Counted from the first letter of the stretch, positions 35,775-43,814 are shown. The stretch is DNA of 45,027 nucleotides from Acidobacteriota bacterium (GCA_017307505.1 JAFKEE010000066.1:1-45027); one strand, 5' to 3'. A program made the numbers and translations. Notes: generated from the sequence alone by a model not told the origin.

Positions 35775-35808
35775 GCTCCTGCGCTGCGCCACTGCGCAGC
35801 GCAGGAGC
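35775..35808. terminator. Perfect 15-bp hairpin between convergent genes
   Basis: GCTCCTGCGCTGCGC (35775-35789) pairs fully with 35794-35808 around a 4-nt loop (CACT). It lies immediately before the 3' end of the convergent alcohol dehydrogenase gene and downstream of the S9 gene. There is no T-tract, so it may act as a barrier between opposing transcripts more than as a classic intrinsic terminator. Confidence 0.55.
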
Positions 35809-35809
35809 G

Positions 35810-36841
35810 CTACGGCTTCAACGTCACCTTGCCTACACCGTCCACATACGCTTCCAGCGTCTCAAACGCCTTCTGCACCTGGTCCAGCGGCAGGCGATGC
35901 GTGATCATCGGCGTGAATCTTTGCGGTTGCTCCTGCAACAGCCGCAGCGCCAGTTCGCTCTTGTGATTCGAACGCCGCACCGGGTAGAAGTGCTGCTCCT
36001 TGCGCCGCAGATGGTGGAAATCGATCGCCGGCATCGTCTCCGAAGGCAGTCCCGTAATCACGATGCGCGCCGCGGAGGCGCCCATGCGGATCGCCCAGTT
36101 GATCGAGCCATCCTTGGCCGCGCAATCGTACACCATGTCGACGCCCCGTTTGCCGGTATCGCGCAGGACTTCCTGCACGGGATCTACCGCGTCAGGGTCG
36201 ATCACCACATCGGCGCCCATCACCTTGGCCAGGTCGCGCCGGTGCGCTACCTTCTCCACACACCAGATGCGCGCCACCCCGGCGACTCGCAGCGCCGCAA
36301 TCGTCGTCAAACCAATTGGACCGCCGCCGATCACCACCGCGGTCTCGCCGATCTTCGGGTCGCCCATGCGGAACGAGTGCAGGATGATGCCCAGCGGCTC
36401 AAACAACGTCGCTTCGTCGAAGCCCAGATTTTCCGGCAGCGGCAGCAGGTTGGTGGCCGGCAGGTTGGCGCGATCGCGAAACAGACCGGGCTCACCGGGA
36501 TTGCTGAGAAACCGGACATGCTCGCACAAGTGATGCCGGCCCGACATGCAGAATTCGCAGTGATAACAGTAAATGGGCGGTTCCAGCGCCACACGGTCGC
36601 CGGCAGCCCAGCCGGTCACACCCGCGCCTGCCTTCAGCACCGTACCCACGGGTTCGTGCCCCAGCACCATCGGATACTGGGAGGGCACATCGCCGATCTG
36701 CCCCTCTGAGAAGTTGTGCAGGTCGCTGCCACAGATGCCAACCGCTTCCACCCGCACCTGCACCTCACCGGGCAGCGGATCTTCGATCACGTTCTCTCTC
36801 AGTGCGAATTGATGCTGTGCAATCAGTTCAGCGACGGCCAT
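35810..36841 (-). CDS. Zinc-dependent alcohol/polyol dehydrogenase (medium-chain MDR family)
   Basis: A 343-residue MDR enzyme. Catalytic zinc ligands are C37 (GICGSD), H62 and E63 (GHE). The structural zinc site is complete with C92, C95, C98 and C106 (CYHCEFCMSGRHHLC). The Rossmann motif is GGGPIGL, and VEKVAHRRDLA after the second strand suggests NAD(H). The overall pattern is that of the sorbitol/threonine/glucose dehydrogenase subgroup (LxNFSEGQ after the GICGSD loop, EPLGIILHS). It oxidises a secondary alcohol or polyol in the cytoplasm. The secreted glycosidase-like gene lies next on the same strand (43 bp upstream of its start), so a sugar-derived substrate is plausible but not shown. 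Confidence 0.88.
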   Translation of the reverse strand: MAVAELIAQHQFALRENVIEDPLPGEVQVRVEAVGICGSDLHNFSEGQIGDVPSQYPMVLGHEPVGTVLKAGAGVTGWAAGDRVALEPPIYCYHCEFCMSGRHHLCEHVRFLSNPGEPGLFRDRANLPATNLLPLPENLGFDEATLFEPLGIILHSFRMGDPKIGETAVVIGGGPIGLTTIAALRVAGVARIWCVEKVAHRRDLAKVMGADVVIDPDAVDPVQEVLRDTGKRGVDMVYDCAAKDGSINWAIRMGASAARIVITGLPSETMPAIDFHHLRRKEQHFYPVRRSNHKSELALRLLQEQPQRFTPMITHRLPLDQVQKAFETLEAYVDGVGKVTLKP

Positions 36842-36884
36842 GGACGCTCCATTTCTTTTGCCCCGCGAGAAGAAGCCAGGATTC

Positions 36885-37799
36885 TCAGGGCTTATACGAT
36901 TTCAACATAAGCGGACCCACGGCTCGCAGCATGCCCGCGTCGGGCAGGCCCTGCAGCAGGCAGCCGGAGAAGCGCTCCAACACGGCCGCGCAGGCGCCCG
37001 CATCGGCCTCTTCCACCAGCACCGGCCGCTCCACCCGCCGTGGATCCATGCCTAGGGCGTCGCCCTGCGCGATGATCACGTCGGCGTTCTGCACCAGCCG
37101 GGAACTCTCGGTGATCCGGTTCTTGGCCGAGAGGGCGATCGGCAGCGCGAAATCGGTGTGGCGCACCTGGAACCGCTCCCGGATCGCCTCCGAGATCTTC
37201 TCCAGGTTGTTGGGCACGTAACTGTCGAAATCCCAACCGTGGCCCGACCAGTCAGCCGCCGGGTTGAGAATCACATGCCGGTGGTTCCGGTCGATGAGCC
37301 AGTCCGTGAGCTTTCGCGTGGCGTCCAGGATGGCGTCGGGTGAATCAAAGTTGTGGTCTTGATCCGCATGGAAGAGGACCAACTCCACCGCGATGCCCTG
37401 CTGGGCGGCGGCAGCCAGCACCACATCCAACCGCTGCTTCTCAGCGTCGGGAATGGAACCGTCCGGCTGGAAGGAGTTGTGACTTGCCCCCTGCAGCGCC
37501 ACCCGCACCAGGCGCAGTCCGCTGGAAGGCAGTGCGTTGATTCCGCCTGCCGGCGCTCCGCCGGAAGCCGGAAATGCATCCAGCGTGACGCCCACCAGCC
37601 GCCCCTGCACCTGCCGCCGGTACTCCGGCTGCGAACACGACTTCTGCCAGGCGGCGCCGGCCGACGAGCGCAGGTAGAACGCCCGCGGATCGTACCTCGG
37701 CCCGATCAGATAGCCAGTGGAGATCTCCAATGTTTCATTGGGAGACGACCCGCCAAAGAGTGGGCAGACACAAAGGACGCAACAGAGAAAGACACGCAT
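36885..37799 (-). CDS. Secreted protein with TIM-barrel glycosidase-like features, function unknown
   Basis: 304 residues with a signal peptide (MRVFLCCVLCVCPLFGGS). The rest reads like a GH5-type barrel: LRLVRVALQGASHNSF, DVVLAAAAQQGIAVELVLFH, DWLIDRNHRHVILNPAADWSGHGWDFDSYV, and VIIAQGDALGMDP with LVEEADAG. The usual GH5 'NEP' motif is replaced by NPAAD, so a standard acid/base is not apparent and activity is doubtful. It may act on glycans or serve as a binding protein. It lies between the zinc-ribbon gene (33 bp) and the alcohol dehydrogenase on the same strand, probably one transcript. Confidence 0.6.
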   Translation of the reverse strand: MRVFLCCVLCVCPLFGGSSPNETLEISTGYLIGPRYDPRAFYLRSSAGAAWQKSCSQPEYRRQVQGRLVGVTLDAFPASGGAPAGGINALPSSGLRLVRVALQGASHNSFQPDGSIPDAEKQRLDVVLAAAAQQGIAVELVLFHADQDHNFDSPDAILDATRKLTDWLIDRNHRHVILNPAADWSGHGWDFDSYVPNNLEKISEAIRERFQVRHTDFALPIALSAKNRITESSRLVQNADVIIAQGDALGMDPRRVERPVLVEEADAGACAAVLERFSGCLLQGLPDAGMLRAVGPLMLKSYKP

Positions 37800-37832
37800 T
37801 GGAAGTCAGAGTGCGCGCCCGCGGCCGGGCGT

Positions 37833-38327
37833 TCACTTCTTGAATAAGTTATCAAATGCGATGCGTGCGTCGTTGGCGGTCTTCGGCGCCAGGACTTCGG
37901 GCCGGTCCGCCGCGGGTCGCGCGGCAGCCGCCGGCGGCGCGGAATCGCGCGCTACCGTCACGCGCGCACGGAAAAACGTGCACTCGTTCGCCTTGTCCTT
38001 GTAGGCAATGCGCTCCGGAATCGGCTTCGTGCACTGGAAGCGCGTCGAAGGCTCGAAGAACGAGCACTGCTTGCAGCAGTGCAGCGCAACATTGCACTTG
38101 GGGCAGGAGCCCGTGAAATCCATACCAGGAGGTAGAGGCGTGGCACAGTTGTAACAACGGGACGCCGTCACCGTCTCCACCATCCGCGGCAGGCGCGGGC
38201 CGGTGACGTCGATCGGTGGACGGGGGCCACGGTTACGCTGGCGATCGTCGCCGCCCCGAGCCGGCCCTTGGCCTGCGGCTTCGGTATCCATGTAGCCCCG
38301 TTGTTTATACTTGCGGTCGCCGTCCAT
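37833..38327 (-). CDS. Zinc-ribbon, cysteine-rich protein of unknown function
   Basis: 164 residues. A basic, disordered N-terminus (about 1-55, Arg/Gly/Pro rich) leads to two metal-binding knots: CYNC with CPKC (58-78), a classic zinc ribbon, and then CCKQC followed by single cysteines in FQC and NEC. The C-terminus is Ala/Pro rich, ending IAFDNLFKK. No enzyme motif is seen. Such proteins are typical of nucleic-acid or protein-binding adaptors. The internal ATG at residue 13 is an alternative start. Similar cysteine-rich proteins with a terminal 'FDNLFKK' exist in acidobacteria as far as I recall, but this needs a search. Confidence 0.65.
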   Translation of the reverse strand: MDGDRKYKQRGYMDTEAAGQGPARGGDDRQRNRGPRPPIDVTGPRLPRMVETVTASRCYNCATPLPPGMDFTGSCPKCNVALHCCKQCSFFEPSTRFQCTKPIPERIAYKDKANECTFFRARVTVARDSAPPAAAARPAADRPEVLAPKTANDARIAFDNLFKK

Positions 38328-38578
38328 AAATGGAGTCCACTCCTTCGTGGGATCTCAGCTGTTTTCCGTGCCGAGCGGTCTGGGAGGTTCGCCTACAGGC
38401 CCCTTCCCGGCGCTATCCACAGCTCACCTTGGTAAAGGGGTTGTTGGGGAATCGCTTCTGGCAGGCACCGTCCCAGATCGGGCGGAGGGAGCGTCTAGCG
38501 GCTCAATTCCACCCGGTCATTGGCCGGCACACCTCATTCTTAGCACGGAACGCAGCCGGAATCCAGCACAGAAATTGT
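38328..38578. other. 251-bp intergenic region with an RNA-like fold
   Basis: The stretch between the glgP stop and the zinc-ribbon start carries no convincing gene. The long plus-strand frame across it is out of phase with any known family. A possible extended -10 (TGCTAAGAAT) is visible on the minus strand near 38540. The middle folds into the structure listed at 38371-38485. Confidence 0.45.
38371..38485. ncRNA. Candidate structured RNA with a long closing stem (6S-like in places)
   Basis: A 15-position closing stem (38371-38385 with 38471-38485) has two mismatches and encloses internal stems such as CCCCTT (38400-38405) with AAGGGG (38435-38440) and a small GCC/GGC hairpin at 38391-38400. 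Read on the plus strand, CTGGGAGGTTCGCC at the left side and GGCACCGTCCCAG at the right side recall the ends of 6S RNA. The enclosed length (about 115 nt) is shorter than usual for 6S. The strand is not certain: on the minus strand it would be a leader of the zinc-ribbon gene. Confidence 0.3.
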
Positions 38579-41137
38579 TCAGCTCCGGGTCCACTTCACG
38601 GGAGACAGGCATGGTCTCGTCAGTGGATCGTCGCAGTGGTTCGGACTCACGCGTAGCGTGTAGCCCAGCCGGCCCGTCTGGTGCGGGACAAAATCCCTTC
38701 CAAACAGAACCGTATCATTCTGTTCTGACAGCGGAGGCAGCGTGATGACACTGGTATCCTCCAGCCCGCCGTCCGGGTTCACACGCCCCACGACGGCCTC
38801 TACCCGCACGTCTTCCGGCGTCAGCCCGGCCAGATGCACCGCCGCGCGCAACTGGATCGGGGTGCCGGTCAGCACACACGCACCCGGACCTTCGCCCGAA
38901 TCCTGGATCGCCACCTGCGACCACAGCCGCTCCACCTGCGCGTACCAGCTTGCCTTCTCCCGCGCCGGCTGGTAGTTGTCGCGCCGCACTGCCAGGCAGC
39001 CGACGTGCGCCGGCTCGTAAAACCGGGTCGTGTAGTCATGAATCATGCGCTGGCAGTTGAAGCCCGGGCTCAGATTCATCAGGGACTGTTTCACGCGCTG
39101 CATCCAGCCGTGCGGAACGCCCTCTTCCCTGCCCTTGTAGTACAGCGGCAGGATGTCGTTCTCCAACTGCGAGTAAATCGACGACGCATGCAGGTCATCC
39201 ATGTCGGACGAGTACTGATCCCGGTCGCCAATCGCCCAGCCCCCGGAGACTTCATACGCCTCATCGAACCACCCGTCGAGAATCGAGAGATTCAACGTGC
39301 CGTTGATGGCCGCCTTCATGCCGCTGGTGCCGCACGCCTCTTCCCCGCGGCGCGGATTGTTCAGCCACAGGTCCACGCCATGCACCAGCTCGCGTGCCAC
39401 TTCAATGTCGTAGTCCTCAATAAAGACCACGTGCTTGGCGAAACCGGGATCGCGCGAAAGCTGCACGATCTCCCGGATAAACTGCTTGCCCGGGTTGTCT
39501 TTCGGGTGTGCTTTGCCGGCCACCAGAATCTGCACCGGCATCTGCGGATTCGAGAGAATCTTCTGCAGGCGTTCCTTGTCCCGGAAGATCAGCGTGGCGC
39601 GCTTGTAGGTAGCAAAGCGCCGGGAGAAGCCGATCGTAAACGCTTCGGGATCGAACAGCTCCGCCAGCCGCCGCTGTTCGGTGGAGGATGCCCGCCGCTC
39701 CTGCGCACGCTTCGACATCCGCTCCCGGACAAAATTGATCAGCCGCCGCTTGCGCCGCCGCCGGATCTCCCACAACTCATCGTTCGGGATCTCCGGCACC
39801 TGCTCCCAGATTGAACCCTCCGGATAGCGTTCCCGCCAGTCCGGCGCCAGATACTGGTCGTAGAGCAGCGCCAGGTCACCGTTCAGCCAGGTTGGCAGGT
39901 GGACGCCATTCGTGATCGGCGTGATCGGCACCTCGTGGATCGGCAGGTCCGGCCACAGCTTGTGGAACATCTCCTGCGAAACTTCGCCGTGCAGGCGGCT
40001 CACTGCGTTGCGGTACGCCGAGGTCTTCAGCGCCAGCACCGCCATCGAAAAACGGTCACCCTGTTCGTCCGTGCCGCCCTGGCCCAGACTCAGGAACTTG
40101 TCGAAGGGTACCCCGTACCTTTCGCAATATCCGTGCAGGTACTCATAGACCAGACCGGGATCGAACATATCGATTCCGGCGGGCACGGGCGTGTGGGTGG
40201 TGAACACATTGTTGCCGCGCGCCGACTCCAGCGCTTCCTCGAAGCTCAGCCGGTTCTCCTGCATCGAGAGCCGGATCCGCTCCAGCGCCAGGAACGCCGA
40301 GTGGCCTTCGTTCATGTGATAAACGGTCGGTTCCAGCCCCAGCGCCTTCAAGGCGCGCAGACCGCCCACGCCAAGCACCAGTTCCTGCTGGATGCGCGTC
40401 ACATTGTCGCCGCCATACAGCTGGTCTGTGATGTCGCGATACTCCGGGTTCTGGTTCTGCGGGATGTTCGTGTCCAGCAGCAGAAGGTCGACACGCCCCA
40501 CCTTCATCCGCCAGACCTTAATAGAGCAGACTCCGTGCGGCAGCTTCAGGTCCACCAGGACTTCATTGCCGTTGGCGTCCAGCGCCGGCTGCACCGGCCA
40601 CGTATAGAAGTCGTTGAGGGGCGTCTTCTCGGTCTGCCAGCCATCGGGGTTCAGATACTGCTGCAGATATCCTTTCTGATAGAGCAGCCCGATGCCCACC
40701 AGATTCAGGCCGGCGTCGCTGGCGGCCTTCAGGTGATCCCCTGAGAGAATGCCCAAACCACCCGAGTAAATCGTCAACGACTCCAACAGGCCATACTCCA
40801 TGGAGAAGTAGGCAACCAGCATGGAGTCCTTGCGGCTTGCATCGGCCGGCCGGGACATGTATTCGTCATAGCGGCGGCACGCGCTCTGGTACAGAGCAAT
40901 GTAGCGCGGGTCCGCCGCGGCCTTCTCCAACAACTCTTGCGGAATCCGGCCCAGCATCAAGACGGGGTTGCGGTGGCATTCCTTCCAAAGAGCGGGGTCC
41001 AGCCGGCGAAACAGGGGCCGGATGGTGTGATCCCAACTCCACAGCAGATTGTGCGCCAGTTCCCCAAGGCGGGAAATGGCGGGCGGCAGCGCGGGGCTGA
41101 CCAGGAACTCCTTCACTGGTTGAACTTGGAATGGCAT
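38579..41137 (-). CDS. glgP: Alpha-glucan (glycogen/maltodextrin) phosphorylase, GT35, short type
   Basis: About 852 residues from ATG 41137, which has AAGAG seven bases upstream. A longer frame to 41224 adds 29 unlikely residues. The N-terminal DUF3417-like region (SRLGELAHNLLWSWDHTIRPLFRRLDPALW) marks the TIGR02094-type phosphorylase. Conserved segments include VAYFSMEYGL, GGLGILSGDHLKAASD and the PLP-lysine signature GTSGMKAAINGTLN near residue 610. The enzyme releases glucose-1-phosphate from alpha-1,4-glucan in the cytoplasm. GlgX at 27901 would debranch the limit dextrin. The gene lies alone, facing the Rrf2 regulator gene across a 196-bp divergent gap. Confidence 0.92.
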   Translation of the reverse strand: MPFQVQPVKEFLVSPALPPAISRLGELAHNLLWSWDHTIRPLFRRLDPALWKECHRNPVLMLGRIPQELLEKAAADPRYIALYQSACRRYDEYMSRPADASRKDSMLVAYFSMEYGLLESLTIYSGGLGILSGDHLKAASDAGLNLVGIGLLYQKGYLQQYLNPDGWQTEKTPLNDFYTWPVQPALDANGNEVLVDLKLPHGVCSIKVWRMKVGRVDLLLLDTNIPQNQNPEYRDITDQLYGGDNVTRIQQELVLGVGGLRALKALGLEPTVYHMNEGHSAFLALERIRLSMQENRLSFEEALESARGNNVFTTHTPVPAGIDMFDPGLVYEYLHGYCERYGVPFDKFLSLGQGGTDEQGDRFSMAVLALKTSAYRNAVSRLHGEVSQEMFHKLWPDLPIHEVPITPITNGVHLPTWLNGDLALLYDQYLAPDWRERYPEGSIWEQVPEIPNDELWEIRRRRKRRLINFVRERMSKRAQERRASSTEQRRLAELFDPEAFTIGFSRRFATYKRATLIFRDKERLQKILSNPQMPVQILVAGKAHPKDNPGKQFIREIVQLSRDPGFAKHVVFIEDYDIEVARELVHGVDLWLNNPRRGEEACGTSGMKAAINGTLNLSILDGWFDEAYEVSGGWAIGDRDQYSSDMDDLHASSIYSQLENDILPLYYKGREEGVPHGWMQRVKQSLMNLSPGFNCQRMIHDYTTRFYEPAHVGCLAVRRDNYQPAREKASWYAQVERLWSQVAIQDSGEGPGACVLTGTPIQLRAAVHLAGLTPEDVRVEAVVGRVNPDGGLEDTSVITLPPLSEQNDTVLFGRDFVPHQTGRLGYTLRVSPNHCDDPLTRPCLSPVKWTRS

Positions 41138-41265
41138 GATGGCTCTTGATGGATAGACATTCCAACATAGCAAACCATGCAATAGAGCCGTGGGCCTCCC
41201 ATCTGTCCTGGCTATGGGTTGCAATTCCTTAATGTAAGCGACGGCACAGTACGGGCAGTACCCTC

Positions 41266-41293
41266 TTACAGGGTAATCATATTTTTATATCTT
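41266..41293 (+). promoter_or_regulatory. Possible promoter of the Rrf2-type regulator
   Basis: A TTACAG box (41266-41271) and a TATCTT box (41288-41293) are 16 bp apart in the AT-rich stretch just upstream of the regulator start at 41334. This is a weak sigma70-like match by eye. An AT-rich Rrf2-type binding site could overlap it. Confidence 0.3.
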
Positions 41294-41333
41294 TTTATCT
41301 TCACTGTCGGTGTTTTCGACGTACAATGTTGTC

Positions 41334-41834
41334 ATGAAGCTCAGCGCCCAAGAGGAATACGGGCTGCGATGCCTGTTATTTATGGCTCGCCACGGCGAGA
41401 CGAAAAGCCACAGCATTCCTGAAATAAGCCGGGCCGAGGGTCTCTCGGTCCCTAACGTTGCCAAACTGATGCGGATTCTACGCCTCGGTGGACTTGTAGC
41501 CAGTGTCCGCGGTCAGGCGGGTGGGTACACTCTTTCGCGGCCGGCCGATCAGGTCACTGTCTCCGAGATTCTGTCGCTCCTGGGCGGCAGTTTCTTCAAC
41601 CCGCACTTCTGCGATCGCCACTCAGGCCTGGAACGGAACTGCGCTCACTCGGGGGATTGCGCCGTGCGCCTGCTCTGGGGCGCCGTCCAGAAATCTCTGG
41701 ACGCCATCCTCACCAAAACCACTCTCCGCGATCTTCTGCGTAATGAAGAGGATATGTTGCTGTTCCTGAAAGAGCAGGGTGCGTCAACCCCGGCCGATCT
41801 GCAAACAGTCCCAGTCCATACCATTACGAATTGA
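41334..41834 (+). CDS. Rrf2-family transcriptional regulator, probable Fe-S sensor
   Basis: 166 residues from ATG 41334 (MKLSAQEEYGLRCLLFMARHG). Upstream GTG 41310 is in frame but the conserved start is here. It has a winged helix (IPEISRAEGLSVPNVAKLMRILRLGGLVASVRGQAGGYTLSRP) followed by a dimerisation helix. Three cysteines, C93, C103 and C109 (spacing x9 and x5), stand where IscR/NsrR/RsrR-type members bind a cluster, so it likely senses iron-sulfur status, nitric oxide or redox. The target is not shown. The nearest downstream genes are the osmoprotectant-type lipoprotein and the corrinoid group. It is divergent from glgP. Confidence 0.88.
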   Translation: MKLSAQEEYGLRCLLFMARHGETKSHSIPEISRAEGLSVPNVAKLMRILRLGGLVASVRGQAGGYTLSRPADQVTVSEILSLLGGSFFNPHFCDRHSGLERNCAHSGDCAVRLLWGAVQKSLDAILTKTTLRDLLRNEEDMLLFLKEQGASTPADLQTVPVHTITN

Positions 41835-41860
41835 CGGCATACTCGAACCGGATCCGGTCA

Positions 41861-41925
41861 GGCAGGGGCGGTACATCCACCGCGTGGGCAAACCCCACGC
41901 GTCCAACAGATGTGCGACCCCTGCC
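41861..41925 (+). promoter_or_regulatory. Three-tier hairpin in the leader of the OpuAC-like gene
   Basis: A 65-nt segment folds almost end to end: outer stem GGCAGGGG (41861-41868) with CCCCTGCC (41918-41925), a 2x2 internal loop (CG/GA), a 7-bp stem GTACATC (41871-41877) with GATGTGC (41909-41915, one G-U), an asymmetric loop (CAC against TCCAACA), and an 8-bp apical stem CGCGTGGG (41881-41888) with CCCACGCG (41894-41901) closed by CAAAC. It ends 24 nt before the ATG at 41950. It could be a structured leader, a small RNA, or a dispersed palindromic repeat. No T-tract follows, so it is not a standard terminator. Confidence 0.5.
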
Positions 41926-41949
41926 TATCGATCGAGTATTCTCAGATAG

Positions 41950-42849
41950 ATGATCCGTTTTCCCTATAGGGTTTCCGTGTGTGCTGTGTGGGCCGCCTGC
42001 CTCTTCTCCTCAGCCTGCGGACGCTCGCACCCCAGACTGACCGTAGGCTCCAAAGACAGCACCGAACAGGTCCTCCTCGGCGAGATCCTCGCCCAGCATC
42101 TCTCCAAGAGGCTGCCCGACAATCAGATCGAGCGCAGGTTCGGCCTCGGCAACGTCACCCTCGTTCACACCTCACTCCTCACCGGCGAGATCAGCGTCTA
42201 TCCCGAATACTCCGGCACCGCCCTTTTCAACGTTCTCAACATCGAACCGGACCGGGGCGACGATCCCCTCCTCGACCAGGTGCGCGAAGGCTACCGCACC
42301 AAGTTCCGCTGCGAATGGCTCGGCCCCCTCGGCTACAGCAGCTCGCGCGTCTTCCTCATCCCCCGCCGCATCGCAGAGAAACGCAAGATCCAGAACCTCA
42401 CCCAGGCCAGCGGGAATCACGAGGGTTGGGCGATTGGCGGCAGCCGCGAATTCCGTGACCGGCCCGACGGCATGGTGCTGCTCACGCGGAAATACGAATT
42501 CCAGCTCAGCGCTCCGGTCCAGATCGTCAGCGAGGAACAGCTCTACTCCGCTCTGTCCAAGGATCAGCTCACCTTCGGCGTCACACGCAGCACCGATCCG
42601 CACCTCGGCAGCGGCGATCTCGTCCAGCTTCCCGACGATCAGTCGGTCTACCCCTCCTATCAGGCTGGCTACGTCGTCAAACTCGAGACGCTCGAAGCCA
42701 ATCCCGGCCTCGCCAATGCGATCAAGGAACTGTATGGGAAAATCACACTGGAGCGCATGCGCGCCATGGTGCGCCGTGTGGACTTCGAAAAAGTGCCGGC
42801 CGAAAAGGCCGCCACTGATTTTCTCAAGGAAGTGGGCCTCAGCCAGTAA
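41950..42849 (+). CDS. Osmoprotectant/betaine ABC-type substrate-binding lipoprotein (OpuAC-like)
   Basis: 299 residues. The signal peptide ends in a lipobox LFSSAC with C23 as lipidated cysteine. The mature protein is an OpuAC/ProX-type type-II binding protein: LTVGSKDSTEQVLLGEILAQHL at the start, TGEISVYPEYSGTAL, GVTRSTDPHLGSGDLVQLPDD in the second lobe, and a C-terminal helix pair with VPAEKAATDFLKEVGL. This family binds glycine betaine, choline or related compounds for an ABC importer. No permease or ATPase gene is in the window. Instead the CobQ-like gene follows after 3 bp. It may work with a transporter encoded elsewhere, or be adapted to another ligand. Confidence 0.85.
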   Translation: MIRFPYRVSVCAVWAACLFSSACGRSHPRLTVGSKDSTEQVLLGEILAQHLSKRLPDNQIERRFGLGNVTLVHTSLLTGEISVYPEYSGTALFNVLNIEPDRGDDPLLDQVREGYRTKFRCEWLGPLGYSSSRVFLIPRRIAEKRKIQNLTQASGNHEGWAIGGSREFRDRPDGMVLLTRKYEFQLSAPVQIVSEEQLYSALSKDQLTFGVTRSTDPHLGSGDLVQLPDDQSVYPSYQAGYVVKLETLEANPGLANAIKELYGKITLERMRAMVRRVDFEKVPAEKAATDFLKEVGLSQ

Positions 42850-42852
42850 CGA

Positions 42853-43719
42853 ATGTCGGCCAAAGTCATAGCAATCTCAAGCCGCCTGCCCGGAGCCGGT
42901 AAGACACATGTCGCCGCGGCGCTCGCCGCCTGGTTCCGCCGCGAAGGCCGCCACGTCGCCCCGCTGCATCTCTCGAAACCCGATGGGGATCCGTATCAAT
43001 GCCCCGAGGGCGGTACCGTCTCTCGCGCCGCCGCTCTTCTCGCCGAGGCCTGCGGGCTCCCGGCAGAGCCTATTTACGAGGCGGGCTGGTCCGCGCTGCC
43101 CACCCTCCAGGCGCGCCACGACCTCATCGTCGCGGAACTCGCCGCTGGAGAATCCGCCCCCGCCGGCGCCGCCGACCTCGAACTGACCGTCCGGATGCAG
43201 GACGGCTCCATTCATTTAGGTGAACTTCCGCCGCTCCCGCTCTTCCAGCCCGGCCTGACCCCGAGTTGCCCGGGCGATGTCGCAGCTCTGCCCCTTTGGA
43301 GCCTTGTCTCGGCGCCCCGCTCCGGAATCATCTCCCTGCCCCACCTCGCCAACTTCGGCGACTTCCAGCTGCTTCGCGGAGCCGAGTGGCTGACCAGCGG
43401 CGCACCGGGCCGCTTCGAGCTGATCTTCGTCCCCGCTTCGCTGGAACCCGACAAGGATCTGGAGTGGATCCAGGAGGCCGGCCTCGACACCTGGATCGCC
43501 GGGCAACTGGCCTCGGGCGCGCGGCTGATCTCCACCGGCTGGGCCTACCCGGGCGCGGAACAGATCGAAACCGGAGCCCTGGCTGACAACTGGATCGTCT
43601 CCCGGATCCTCGGCCGGCGCGTCCCGCCGCCGCTTCCGCCGGAAGACACGCTCGACCGTCTGGGCCACTGGCTTTCCGAAGCCCCTGGAGTGGCCAGCTT
43701 CGTGCATCAATCCGTGTGA
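42853..43719 (+). CDS. Shortened CobQ-like (cobyric acid synthase-like) protein lacking the amidotransferase cysteine
   Basis: 288 residues. The N-terminal P-loop LPGAGKT (12-18) and EGRHVAPLHLSKP plus GGTVSRAAALLAEACGL match the CobQ stretch where the ATP-binding domain reads 'GxxVAPFKxQNM ... GGExxRAQxxQAxAA'. The middle ISLPHLANFGDFQLL (160-174) matches the CobQ 'VxRLPxxSNFTDFD' strand, and DLEWIQEAGLDTWI (202-215) the 'DLxWLxxxGLdxxI' helix. At the place of the amidotransferase nucleophile (GICGGY) the protein has STGWAY (227-232), so glutamine hydrolysis should be lost. It is also about 200 residues shorter than true CobQ. It probably is a corrinoid-pathway paralogue with a changed role. 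It shares a transcript with the OpuAC-like gene. Confidence 0.65.
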   Translation: MSAKVIAISSRLPGAGKTHVAAALAAWFRREGRHVAPLHLSKPDGDPYQCPEGGTVSRAAALLAEACGLPAEPIYEAGWSALPTLQARHDLIVAELAAGESAPAGAADLELTVRMQDGSIHLGELPPLPLFQPGLTPSCPGDVAALPLWSLVSAPRSGIISLPHLANFGDFQLLRGAEWLTSGAPGRFELIFVPASLEPDKDLEWIQEAGLDTWIAGQLASGARLISTGWAYPGAEQIETGALADNWIVSRILGRRVPPPLPPEDTLDRLGHWLSEAPGVASFVHQSV

Positions 43720-43784
43720 GGCCGGGAGTAGTAGAGTAAGAACAGAGCCTAATCCGGGTTCGCACGCCGCCCCGGCCGCTCAGA

Positions 43785-43800
43785 ACCCCGTCCGCGGGGT
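43785..43800. terminator. Short GC hairpin after the CobQ-like gene
   Basis: ACCCCG (43785-43790) pairs with CGGGGT (43795-43800) across a TCCG tetraloop, 66 bp after the CobQ-like stop. No T-tract follows, so it may be a weak terminator or part of a leader for cobD. Confidence 0.3.
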
Positions 43801-43814
43801 GGGAAGTTCGCTTC

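Noticed and set aside
38311-38745. Plus-strand 144-codon frame across the glgP/zinc-ribbon gap.
   Set aside because: It overlaps the coding end of glgP in antisense, has no family features or ribosome-binding site, and its codon pattern looks like that of the opposite strand.
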